A stretch of DNA of 42,111 nucleotides from Faecalibacterium gallinarum (lineage in GTDB: Bacteria; Bacillota; Clostridia; Oscillospirales; Ruminococcaceae): assembly GCF_022180365.1 (NCBI RefSeq), contig NZ_BQKV01000104.1:1-42111 (forward strand), in the 5' to 3' direction. The notes beneath the pieces were generated by a model. That model saw nothing but the letters and a program-made list of their open reading frames with translations. It had not been told where the DNA came from and searched no databases. This document shows positions 16,103 through 22,550 of this stretch, piece by piece; positions within the stretch are counted from its first letter, which is position 1; the number at the start of each line of letters is the position of its first letter. Position numbers and translations under genes: made by a program.

Positions 16103-16152
16103 AAAAAACAGAAAACATCCCTATTTAGACACAAAGGGATGTTTTCTGTCAA
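16103..16152 (-). promoter_or_regulatory. Perfect 15-bp palindrome: terminator and/or promoter-operator before the purine permease
   Basis: Arms ACAGAAAACATCCCT (16108-16122) and AGGGATGTTTTCTGT (16135-16149) are perfect, with a 12-base loop and a minus-strand T-run (16107-16103), so it can terminate the ABC transporter transcript. The same DNA also holds minus-strand TTGACA (16152-16147) and TAAATA (16127-16122) 19 bases apart, a promoter-like pair that would put the palindrome on the permease promoter. Which role dominates cannot be decided from sequence. Confidence 0.7.
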
Positions 16153-16226
16153 CAAAATACGCCGCTCTGAGAGAAAAAACGGCAAAATATTAAAAAAGTG
16201 TGAAAGAAAGCTCACGTTTTTGAACG

Positions 16227-17024
16227 TTATGGCAGGCCTTCCGCCGCCCCGGGGACGGGGGCGTCCAGGGTGCAGACCAGCCCTCCGGGGCTCTCCCAAA
16301 TCCGGAGCCCCGGGTAGAGGGCCGCCAGGGCCGCCTGGGCCGCCCCGGCCCCGCCGCCGGGGGTCAGTTCGCCCCGGATGGCCCCGCCCTGCATCAGCAG
16401 AACCCGGTCGCACCACCGCAGGGCCAGGGCCGGGTCGTGGAGCACCACCAGGGCCCCCCGCTGCCCCCCGGCGATCCAGCCCCGCAGGGCGGCAAAAAGC
16501 CGGTGGGTGTTGGAAAAATCCAGGGCGCTGTTGGGTTCGTCCAAGAGGATCACCGGGGCGTCCTGCACCGCCACCCGGCACAGGTGGATCAGCTGGCGCT
16601 GCCCTTCGCTGAGGGCGGCGCAGTCTTTTTCCAGTAACTGCTCCACCCCAAAGGTTTTGGCGGCCTGTTCCACCCGGGCGGCGTCCCCCGGCCCCGGCCC
16701 GCCGAAGAGGCCGCTGTGGGCGTACCGGCCCATCCCGATCACCTCCCGGGCGGTGAAGCCGGGCAGCACCCCCACCCGCTGGGGCAAAAGGGCCAGCTTC
16801 CGGGCCCGCTGCCGGGCGGTCATCGCCAGGCAGTCCGCCCCGCAGACGGTCACCGACCCGGAGAACACCCGTCCGCTGCCCGAGATCCCCCGCAGCAGGG
16901 TGGATTTGCCGCAGCCGTTGGGGCCCAGCAGGGCCACCATCTCCCCGGGGGCCAGGGTGAAGGAGGCCTCCCGCACCACCGGGGCCCGGTAGCCCGCGGT
17001 CAGGCGGGTGACTTCAAGCAGCAT
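16227..17024 (-). CDS. ABC transporter ATPase (FecE/BtuD/MolC type)
   Basis: 265 residues, the cytoplasmic ATPase of a type II importer. Walker A GPNGCGKST (about residues 34-42), Q-loop LLPQRVGV, signature LSEGQRQLI, Walker B VILLDEPNSALD and switch His in VVLHDPALAL are all present, so it should be active. The C-terminal 60 residues are GC-rich and loosely conserved. It overlaps the permease gene by 11 bases and is last in the SBP-permease-ATPase operon. Substrate is not readable from the ATPase; context argues for molybdate or tungstate (see the ModE-like site). Confidence 0.9.
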   Translation of the reverse strand: MLLEVTRLTAGYRAPVVREASFTLAPGEMVALLGPNGCGKSTLLRGISGSGRVFSGSVTVCGADCLAMTARQRARKLALLPQRVGVLPGFTAREVIGMGRYAHSGLFGGPGPGDAARVEQAAKTFGVEQLLEKDCAALSEGQRQLIHLCRVAVQDAPVILLDEPNSALDFSNTHRLFAALRGWIAGGQRGALVVLHDPALALRWCDRVLLMQGGAIRGELTPGGGAGAAQAALAALYPGLRIWESPGGLVCTLDAPVPGAAEGLP

Positions 17025-18018
17025 CGGGGTTCCCCCTCCCTTTGAGAATCAGCCCCGCCAGCACCGGCGCGGCGAAGAGCACCGTGAAAATGCTCAGGGG
17101 CAGCTCGGCCCCGCCTCCGGCGCTCCGGGCCAAAAGGTCCGCCGCCAGCAGAAGGTCCGCCCCCACCAGGGCGCAAAGAGGCAGAAACACCCCGCCCCGC
17201 CGCCGCAACAGGCCGTAGGCGATGTGGGGGGCGATCAACCCCACAAAGGCGATCCCGCCCGCCACGCTGACCACGGCGGCCACCATCAGGGCGGTGAGCC
17301 CCAGCAGCAGCCCCCGCCAGCGCCCCGGTTCCAGGCCGCTGGCCCGGGCGCTCTCGTCCCCCAGGGAGAGCAGCGCCGCCTGCCGCCGGAAGGCCAGCAC
17401 CAACCCCAGCCCCGCCAGCACCGGCGGGGCCGCAGCGGCGAGCTTGGCCAGGGTCATCCCCGCCAGGCTGCCCATGGTCCAGTATTCGATGGCGGCCAGC
17501 TCTTTTTCGGGGTCGGCCAGGGTTTTCAGCAGCATGACCCCCGCTTCCGCCAGGGCGCTGACCAGGATGCCCGCCAGAACATAGGTGGCGGTGCGGTCGG
17601 CCCGGGCGGCTTTCACCAGCCCCAGCACCGCCCCAAGGCTCAAAAGCCCGCAGGCGAAGGCCCCGCCCATGATCTGCCCGGCGCTGCCCGCCCCCAGGAC
17701 GATGGCCGCCGCCGCCCCAAACGAAGCGCCGCCCGCCACGCCGGTTAAATCGGGCGAGGCGAGCGGGTTCCGGAAGACCGTCTGGTATACGCCGCCCGCC
17801 GCCCCCAGGGCCAGCCCCGCCAGTACCGCCATGGCGGTGCGGGGCAGCCGCAGGGTGAAAAAGACCCGGGATTCCATGGTGTCCCGGAGCCCCCCTAAAA
17901 GCAGCTGGCCGATCTGGCCAAGGCTCAGGGGATAGGCCCCCACACAGACCGACCCCGCCGCCAGCCCGGCAAAGAGAACCAGGGCCAAAACGAGGCAGAA
18001 TCGGGTGCGTGTGGTCAT
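17014..18018 (-). CDS. FecCD-family ABC importer permease (BtuC/MolB type)
   Basis: 334 residues with about ten hydrophobic helices. Family motifs seen: TLRLPRTAMAVLAGLALGAA near residue 55-75, GVYQTVFRNPLASPDLTGVAG and, towards the C-terminus, GGIAFVGLIAPHIAYGLL, the segment that meets the ATPase. The start at 18018 has an AAAGGA site. It lies 48 bases after the binding-protein gene. FecCD permeases carry iron-siderophores, heme, cobalamin or, in the MolBC branch, molybdate/tungstate. Confidence 0.9.
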   Translation of the reverse strand: MTTRTRFCLVLALVLFAGLAAGSVCVGAYPLSLGQIGQLLLGGLRDTMESRVFFTLRLPRTAMAVLAGLALGAAGGVYQTVFRNPLASPDLTGVAGGASFGAAAAIVLGAGSAGQIMGGAFACGLLSLGAVLGLVKAARADRTATYVLAGILVSALAEAGVMLLKTLADPEKELAAIEYWTMGSLAGMTLAKLAAAAPPVLAGLGLVLAFRRQAALLSLGDESARASGLEPGRWRGLLLGLTALMVAAVVSVAGGIAFVGLIAPHIAYGLLRRRGGVFLPLCALVGADLLLAADLLARSAGGGAELPLSIFTVLFAAPVLAGLILKGRGNPDAA

Positions 18019-18066
18019 AACGGCGTATCCTTTCGGTAATATCTTGTTTAAATTATACGAATTTTG

Positions 18067-19140
18067 TCACTTGGTGATGAGGCTGCTATCCGGAGTAAAG
18101 CCGTAGAAGGTCTGGTAGAACGCCTGGGCGTCGGCGGTGAACTCCTCAAAGGGATAAGCCTCGGGGTGCAGCACGCTGGTCAGCCAGAGCACGCCCAGAA
18201 TGCCGGAGGGGGTGGGGCTGTCCCACTCGTCCAGGCCCTGGGGCATGGTGTAGACCGCGCCGTTCTGGACGGCGGGCAGGTCGGCCAGCTGGGGATCCTT
18301 CATCACATCCTCTGCGGTGTAGGAGGCCGCCGAGGGAATCACCAGCACTTCGGGGGCCAGGGCCAGCAGAGTCTCGTAGGAGACATCGGCCCAGTAGTCC
18401 TCCTCAATGGAAGCCGCTGCGTTGACGCCGCCGGCCTGCTCGATCAGGTCGTTCTGGTACATGGCGGCGGGGGCTACGCTCAGGTAGCTGCTGTTGCCCA
18501 GCAGGCAGACCGAGGGTTTCTCCAGATCGGCGGTCATCTCGGCGGCCCGCTCCAGCTGGGTGTGGTTGTAGTCGATCAGGGCCTGGGCCTGGTCGGAAGC
18601 GCCGCAGGCCTCGCCGATCAGGGTCAGCATGGTTTCCAGCCCCTCCTGGGTCTCAGGGTTCACAATTATGACCGTGATCCCCAGATCTTCCAGGGTCTGG
18701 GCGTTGTCGATCAGCTTCTGGGGCATGATGACGAGATCAGGCTCCAGGGCAGCCACGGCCTCCACGTTCAGTTCCTTCAGGGTGCCCACCTGGGTCAGCT
18801 GGGGCAGCTCGGGGGCGGCCAGGGCGTAGAGGGCCCGGGTGTCGGCCTTGTTCTCCAGGCCCACGATCTTGTCCTTGAGGCCCAGGGCAATGGTGGCATA
18901 GGTGCTGATGTAGTAGCAGCTGACGATGCTCTCGGCGGGCTGCTCCAGGGTGACGGTCCGGCCGGCCTGGTCGGTCAGGGTGATGCCGGCGGCCTCCGAG
19001 GCAGCGGCAGACGAGGCCACCGCCTGGGACGACGCAGCGGCCGACGAAGCCGCAGAACTGGAGGCCGCGCCGCAGGCGGCCAGATTCAGGCAGAGGGCGG
19101 CGGCCAGAGCCAGAGCGCCCATCCGTTTCAAAAGATGCAT
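18067..19140 (-). CDS. ABC transporter substrate-binding lipoprotein (FecB/MolA-like)
   Basis: 357 residues: lipoprotein signal with lipobox LAAC (Cys23), a Ser/Ala linker, then a two-lobed class III binding protein (TDQAGRTVTLEQPAESIVS to the C-terminus) joined by a long helix near EGLETMLTLIGEACGASDQA. WDSPTPSGILGVLWL near the C-terminus resembles the MolA/iron-binding branch. The ATG at 19140 has AAAGGAGG upstream. It is the first gene of the importer operon, whose promoter overlaps a ModE-like palindrome. I infer oxyanion (molybdate or tungstate) uptake; an iron complex is the main alternative. Confidence 0.87.
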   Translation of the reverse strand: MHLLKRMGALALAAALCLNLAACGAASSSAASSAAASSQAVASSAAASEAAGITLTDQAGRTVTLEQPAESIVSCYYISTYATIALGLKDKIVGLENKADTRALYALAAPELPQLTQVGTLKELNVEAVAALEPDLVIMPQKLIDNAQTLEDLGITVIIVNPETQEGLETMLTLIGEACGASDQAQALIDYNHTQLERAAEMTADLEKPSVCLLGNSSYLSVAPAAMYQNDLIEQAGGVNAAASIEEDYWADVSYETLLALAPEVLVIPSAASYTAEDVMKDPQLADLPAVQNGAVYTMPQGLDEWDSPTPSGILGVLWLTSVLHPEAYPFEEFTADAQAFYQTFYGFTPDSSLITK

Positions 19141-19166
19141 ACAGGGTTCCTCCTTTGTTCTAATAC

Positions 19167-19201
19167 GGCGCTATTCTAACACAAGAATAACGCCCTGTCA
19201 A
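19167..19201 (-). promoter_or_regulatory. Importer promoter overlapped by a ModE-like operator
   Basis: Minus-strand TTGACA (19201-19196), 17-base spacer, TAGAAT (19178-19173). Across the spacer and -10 lies an inverted repeat, GGCGCTATTCT-N6-AGAATAACGCC (19167-19194), with one mismatch per 11-bp arm. The layout CGnTAT...N6...ATAaCG closely follows the known ModE box (CGnTATATA-N6-TATATAnCG). The downstream gene cluster is an importer and the gene ending here encodes a ModE-type DNA-binding domain. Confidence 0.72.
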
Positions 19202-20054
19202 AGGAGAAAACAAATCCGGGAAAATCGTTGAAATGGGCGGCGAAGGCCCGCTGGGCCGCCCGGCGGGTCTCCCACTCAAAAGCCCGGTATCGCTCCAGCA
19301 GTTCCCAGGCTTTGGGGGTCAGGGCGGAGCCGCCGCCCTTGGCGCCGCCGGGGCGGCGTTCCAGCAGGGCAAAGCCCCACTGCTCTTCCAGCCCGGCCAA
19401 GAGCTTCCAGGCCTTGGAGTAAGCCATCCCCATGGCGGCGGCCGCGCTGTGGAGAGAGCCGGTCCGGGCGGTAAGCTCCAAAAGCTGCATGGGCCCGGGG
19501 CCGAAGACTTTGTCCTCCCGGTAGAGCCGGACGCTCACTCCTGGGTGAAGGGGGGCGGGCAGCCGGGCCGCCAGTCGGGCCCGGGCCTCGGCGGGGGAAA
19601 TCTGGTCCAGGTCGATCTGGATGTCCTCTTCCCGGGCCCGCAGGGCGTTCAGATGGGGCAGGTCCTCCTTTTTCAGGGCAGCCACCACCGTCTGAGGGCC
19701 CTCCACCAGGGCTTGCAGCTGGGCAAGATAGCTGGTGCAGTTCCGCTCGAACCGGCCCACCTCGTCCACCAGCACCACCGCAGCCCCGCTCCCGGCAGCG
19801 CGCCGGAGAGCCTCTGTCCCGAACCCCTCAAAGGTTTCGGGGATGCCCACCATCCGGCCCCCCTCCGGGGAAGGGCGGGAGATGGGGGCCATCTCACCGG
19901 TGAGCAGGTCCTGGAGGCTGAACACCGGCCCGGCCTCGCACCGGCCGGTGCAGAGGGTGCGCAGCCCGGCGGCGGGCTGGGGCAGACGGCTGCACAGCCA
20001 GGCCGCCAGGGTGGATTTGCCGCTGCCGGGGCGGCCGGTGATGAAATAATTCAT
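19176..20054 (-). CDS. P-loop NTPase fused to a ModE-type DNA-binding domain
   Basis: 292 residues. Residues 1-175 form a small NTPase of the THEP1/NTPase_1 kind: Walker A GRPGSGKST (7-15), Walker B VVLVDEVGRFE (94-104). Residues 184-260 are a ModE/LysR-type winged helix: MQLLELTARTGSLHSAAAAM, then GMAYSKAWKLLAGLEEQWGF and ERRPGGAKGGGSALTP. The molybdate-binding Mop/TOBE domains of classical ModE are absent, so the NTPase part may supply the signal input; this is inference. The ATG at 20054 has GGAGG upstream. It follows the carboxypeptidase gene by 16 bases and its end contains the importer promoter. Confidence 0.82.
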   Translation of the reverse strand: MNYFITGRPGSGKSTLAAWLCSRLPQPAAGLRTLCTGRCEAGPVFSLQDLLTGEMAPISRPSPEGGRMVGIPETFEGFGTEALRRAAGSGAAVVLVDEVGRFERNCTSYLAQLQALVEGPQTVVAALKKEDLPHLNALRAREEDIQIDLDQISPAEARARLAARLPAPLHPGVSVRLYREDKVFGPGPMQLLELTARTGSLHSAAAAMGMAYSKAWKLLAGLEEQWGFALLERRPGGAKGGGSALTPKAWELLERYRAFEWETRRAAQRAFAAHFNDFPGFVFSFDRALFLC

Positions 20055-20070
20055 AGCCTGCCTCCCGGTT

Positions 20071-21561
20071 TTACAGCGCGTAGAGTGCGCGGTATTTGGT
20101 CTCAAGATACCGGGCAAAGCAGCTGGGGTCGAATTCCCCGCCGCAGCCCGATCGGATCAGCTCGTCGGGCTGCAGCTCCTTGCCGTACTGCCAGACCTGC
20201 CGGGCCAGATATTCCTGAATGGGTTCCAGATTACCCGAGGCGCAGCAGCCCTCGAAATCCAGCTCTTTCTTCATGGCCTCCACCATCTGGGCGGCGTAGG
20301 CGGTGCCCAGGGCATAGCTGGGGAAGTAACCCAGATCTCCGCCCGACCAGTGGATGTCCTGCAAAACGCCCCGGGCGTCGTCGGGTACGTCGATGCCCAG
20401 GTATTCCTTGTACATCCGGTTCCAGGCGGCGGGCAGGTCCTGGACGGCTAGCTCCCCGTGGAGCAGCTGTTTTTCCAGCTCATAGCGGATCATAATGTGG
20501 AGGGGGTAGGTCAGCTCGTCGGCATCGGTGCGGATCAGGCTGGGGGTCACCAGGTTGACGGCCCGGTAGAACTCCTCGCAGCTGACCCCCGCCAGCTGGG
20601 CGGGGAAGAGCCGGTTCAGCTCCGGCCAGAGGTAAGAGAGGAACTCCCGGCTCCGGCCGATGTAGTTCTCGAACAGGCGGCTCTGGCTCTCGTGGACGCC
20701 GGGGCAGCTGCCTTCTCCCAGGACGGTATACCGCAGGGCGGGGCGGATGTTCCGCTCATAGAGGGCGTGGCCTCCCTCGTGGACGACGCTGTACAGGTTG
20801 GATACCATGTTGTCGAGCAGGTAGTGGGTGGTGATCCGCACATCCCCGTCGTAGAGGGAGGAGGTAAAGGGGTGCTCGCTCTCGGCCAGCACGCAGTGTT
20901 CCCGGGTCAGGCCCATGACCTCCATCACAAAGTGGGAGAGCTGGGCCTGGGCATCCAGGGGCCAGTCTTGGGTCAGGAAGTCGGTGCGGATGGGGCGGCC
21001 TTTTTCCTGAATCTCGGCCAGCAGGGGGACGATCTGCTGCCGCAGGGAGGCGAAGAAGGGGTCAGCCTGGGCCATGGAGAGCCCGGCCTGATAGTAGTTC
21101 AGCCAGACGTCGTAGACGTCCTTCTCGGGGGCGAAGTACCCGGCCCACCGGCGGCGGATCTCGATGACCTTTTCCAGCCAGGGGGCGAACAGGGAGAAGT
21201 CGCTGGCGGCCTTGGCTTTCTGCCAGGCGTTCTGGCTGAGGGTAAAGACCCGGCTGTCGGCGGCGAACTCCTCCGGCGGGATCTTGGTGTACTGCTCCCG
21301 CATCCGGCGCAGCTCCCGCACCTCGGCGGCGGCCTGGCGGTCCAGATTCAGCCCGGCGGCCTGGTCCAGCAGGGCCCCCAGCTCGGGACCCACCAGCAGC
21401 CGGTACTGCTCCATGCTCAGAAGGCCCACCGCCTCGCTGCGGCCCTCGGCACTCTCGGTGGGGGCGGCGGTAGCGTCGTCGATGCCGATGAGGGCCAGGG
21501 CGTAGTTGTAGGCGAACAGGCGTTTTTCGATCTCGCGGATTTTTTCCATGATTTGATCCAT
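20071..21561 (-). CDS. M32-family metallocarboxypeptidase (carboxypeptidase Taq)
   Basis: 496 residues, the normal size. It removes C-terminal residues from peptides, using a metal bound by HEGGH in YSVVHEGGHALYE, with further conserved segments HESQSRLFENYIGRS and YPLHIMIRYELEK. The ATG at 21561 has GGGAGG seven bases upstream and a promoter (TTGTTT-N17-TATAAT) just behind it. No signal peptide, so cytoplasmic. Co-transcription with the NTPase-ModE gene seems accidental or housekeeping; no functional link is obvious. Confidence 0.92.
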   Translation of the reverse strand: MDQIMEKIREIEKRLFAYNYALALIGIDDATAAPTESAEGRSEAVGLLSMEQYRLLVGPELGALLDQAAGLNLDRQAAAEVRELRRMREQYTKIPPEEFAADSRVFTLSQNAWQKAKAASDFSLFAPWLEKVIEIRRRWAGYFAPEKDVYDVWLNYYQAGLSMAQADPFFASLRQQIVPLLAEIQEKGRPIRTDFLTQDWPLDAQAQLSHFVMEVMGLTREHCVLAESEHPFTSSLYDGDVRITTHYLLDNMVSNLYSVVHEGGHALYERNIRPALRYTVLGEGSCPGVHESQSRLFENYIGRSREFLSYLWPELNRLFPAQLAGVSCEEFYRAVNLVTPSLIRTDADELTYPLHIMIRYELEKQLLHGELAVQDLPAAWNRMYKEYLGIDVPDDARGVLQDIHWSGGDLGYFPSYALGTAYAAQMVEAMKKELDFEGCCASGNLEPIQEYLARQVWQYGKELQPDELIRSGCGGEFDPSCFARYLETKYRALYAL

Positions 21562-21596
21562 AGTGTACCTCCCGCAGGGTAGATTTGTCTGGCCTT

Positions 21597-21625
21597 ATTA
21601 TATCTTTGCAATTGACGAAAAACAA
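21597..21625 (-). promoter_or_regulatory. Promoter of the carboxypeptidase-NTPase/ModE operon
   Basis: Minus-strand TTGTTT (21625-21620), 17-base spacer, TATAAT (21602-21597), 36 bases before the ATG. Confidence 0.6.
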
Positions 21626-21640
21626 GAAAAAGCGTATACT
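21612..21640 (+). promoter_or_regulatory. Promoter of the tRNA-Pro region
   Basis: TTGACG (21612-21617), 17-base spacer, TATACT (21635-21640). It diverges from, and overlaps, the carboxypeptidase promoter, and is the only clear promoter upstream of the tRNA-Pro fragment and the full tRNA-Pro. Confidence 0.65.
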
Positions 21641-21682
21641 ATACTAACAGTGCCGTAGGCGGGTGAGATTTTATACCCGTCC

Positions 21683-21769
21683 ACCCGGGCGAGCAAAGCG
21701 CGGCGCGTCGGGGTAGATAAAGCAAAAGTGAATAGGATTATAACGGGGTGTTGCGCAGTTGGTAGCGCG
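21683..21769 (+). repeat. Direct repeat copy 1 (87 bp, offset 206 bp from copy 2)
   Basis: The segment from acccgggcgagc to gttggtagcgcg is identical to 21889-21975. It covers a 61-base leader plus the first 26 bases of tRNA-Pro. Similarity resumes for TTTGGG in the anticodon loop after a changed anticodon stem. Confidence 0.9.
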
Positions 21770-21780
21770 GATGCTTTGGG
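21744..21780 (+). pseudogene. tRNA-Pro fragment (5' half)
   Basis: Begins exactly like the intact gene: acceptor strand CGGGGTG, D arm GCGCAGTTGGTAGCGC, then GATGC and TTTGGG of the anticodon loop. After position 780 the sequence is unrelated (cagcagcgg and onward), so there is no 3' anticodon strand, T arm or acceptor match. It may be transcribed from the promoter at 21612 but cannot make a tRNA. Confidence 0.8.
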
Positions 21781-21888
21781 CAGCAGCGGAGAGCGCTGCC
21801 TGCGGCAGAAAAAGCGAACCGCTGCTGGGGCGGCCGTCCAAATTTTCAAGCAGTGCTTTGGCACGCGCCGAAAATTTGGGGAACGGCA
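21781..21888 (+). other. Structured spacer between the tRNA fragment and the second repeat
   Basis: About 108 bases with two visible inverted repeats: CAGCAGCGG (21781) with CCGCTGCTG further on, and CCAAATTTTC (21838-21847) with GAAAATTTGG (21870-21879). No ORF of note. It would be part of the tRNA primary transcript. I do not recognise it as a known RNA family. Confidence 0.5.
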
Positions 21889-21975
21889 ACCCGGGCGAGC
21901 AAAGCGCGGCGCGTCGGGGTAGATAAAGCAAAAGTGAATAGGATTATAACGGGGTGTTGCGCAGTTGGTAGCGCG
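21889..21975 (+). repeat. Direct repeat copy 2 (leader plus tRNA-Pro start)
   Basis: Identical to 21683-21769. This copy continues into the complete tRNA-Pro. Confidence 0.9.
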
Positions 21976-22025
21976 CCTGCTTTGGGAGCAGGAGGCCCGG
22001 GGTTCGAGTCCCCGCACTCCGACCA
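21950..22025 (+). tRNA. tRNA-Pro (anticodon TGG)
   Basis: Full cloverleaf: acceptor CGGGGTG/CACTCCG, D arm GCGC..GCGC, anticodon stem CCTGC/GCAGG with loop TTTGGGA (anticodon TGG), T arm CGGGG-TTCGAGT-CCCCG, discriminator A and encoded CCA (22023-22025). It marks the left border of the mobile island, in keeping with tRNA genes as integration sites. Confidence 0.95.
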
Positions 22026-22031
22026 CCTTCG

Positions 22032-22072
22032 GCAGGAAAACCGCCTGAAAAGGCGGTTTTCCTGCGTTTTTT
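22032..22072 (+). terminator. Terminator of tRNA-Pro
   Basis: Perfect stem GCAGGAAAACCGCC / GGCGGTTTTCCTGC with a six-base loop, then G and six T residues, seven bases after the tRNA CCA. Confidence 0.93.
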
Positions 22073-22231
22073 GTTCTGCTTTTGCAGTTTGGACGATTGC
22101 TGTTCAGCGGTGGTTTCAGGGGCAGAAAAGTAGCGGGAGCGTGAGCGCGGATAGCCGCTGAAACCGCCAAATCCCTAACCCATCCCTAATTGGCGTGACT
22201 GCCGTTTTCTCGTTGTGGATACGACAAATTC

Positions 22232-22260
22232 TTGAGTTTTCCAGACTTATCCTTTATAAT
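22232..22260 (+). promoter_or_regulatory. Promoter of the PIN-domain gene pair
   Basis: TTGAGT (22232-22237), 17-base spacer, TATAAT (22255-22260). The transcript would have a leader of about 130 bases before the ATG at 22398. Confidence 0.7.
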
Positions 22261-22397
22261 AGTTCTACGGTTGACCCTTTGGCCACCAAGGTAGCCGTGT
22301 GGAATTCTATACGGTTTATTTTTCCAGTCCCGAATATACTATGTTTTAAAGAGGCAATACTAAATACCAACATAAGCATAGTAGTTCAGGAGGAAAA

Positions 22398-22550
22398 ATG
22401 AAACAAGATTTCTTTTGGCTTTATGCCAGCATTGATGATATTATCGATATTGAACCATATACAAACGAGGTGGATAAAAGCAATGACGGAACAGATGCTA
22501 CTCCGATTTGCAATGATTCTGCAGAGTCAAGCTCCGAGCACACTGAATAA
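22398..22550 (+). CDS. Small acidic protein overlapping the PIN-domain gene
   Basis: 50 residues, MKQDFFWLYASIDDIIDIEP then an Asp/Glu/Ser-rich tail ending SSSEHTE. It has the best ribosome site of the locus, AGGAGG with five bases to the ATG. It ends 68 bases inside the next gene, in another frame, and the downstream start is embedded in it. I do not recognise a family. It could be a real partner (for example an acidic antidote), a translation-coupling leader, or the 5' end of an ancestral longer gene joined by frameshift. Confidence 0.55.
   Translation: MKQDFFWLYASIDDIIDIEPYTNEVDKSNDGTDATPICNDSAESSSEHTE

Noticed and set aside
16035-16226. Purine riboswitch in the leader of the purine permease
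   Set aside because: The conserved loop sequences and three-way junction of purine riboswitches are not present; only the palindrome is.
21598-22170. 190-codon minus-strand frame across the tRNA-Pro duplication
   Set aside because: It runs antisense through a tRNA, its terminator and the repeat. The phrase VGVRGLEPRASCSQSRRATN is a known false ORF antisense to tRNA genes.
22423-22482. Upstream ATG (22423) as the start of the PIN-domain gene
   Set aside because: It lacks a ribosome site and lies inside the small acidic ORF; the ATG at 22483 has AGGTGG at proper distance.
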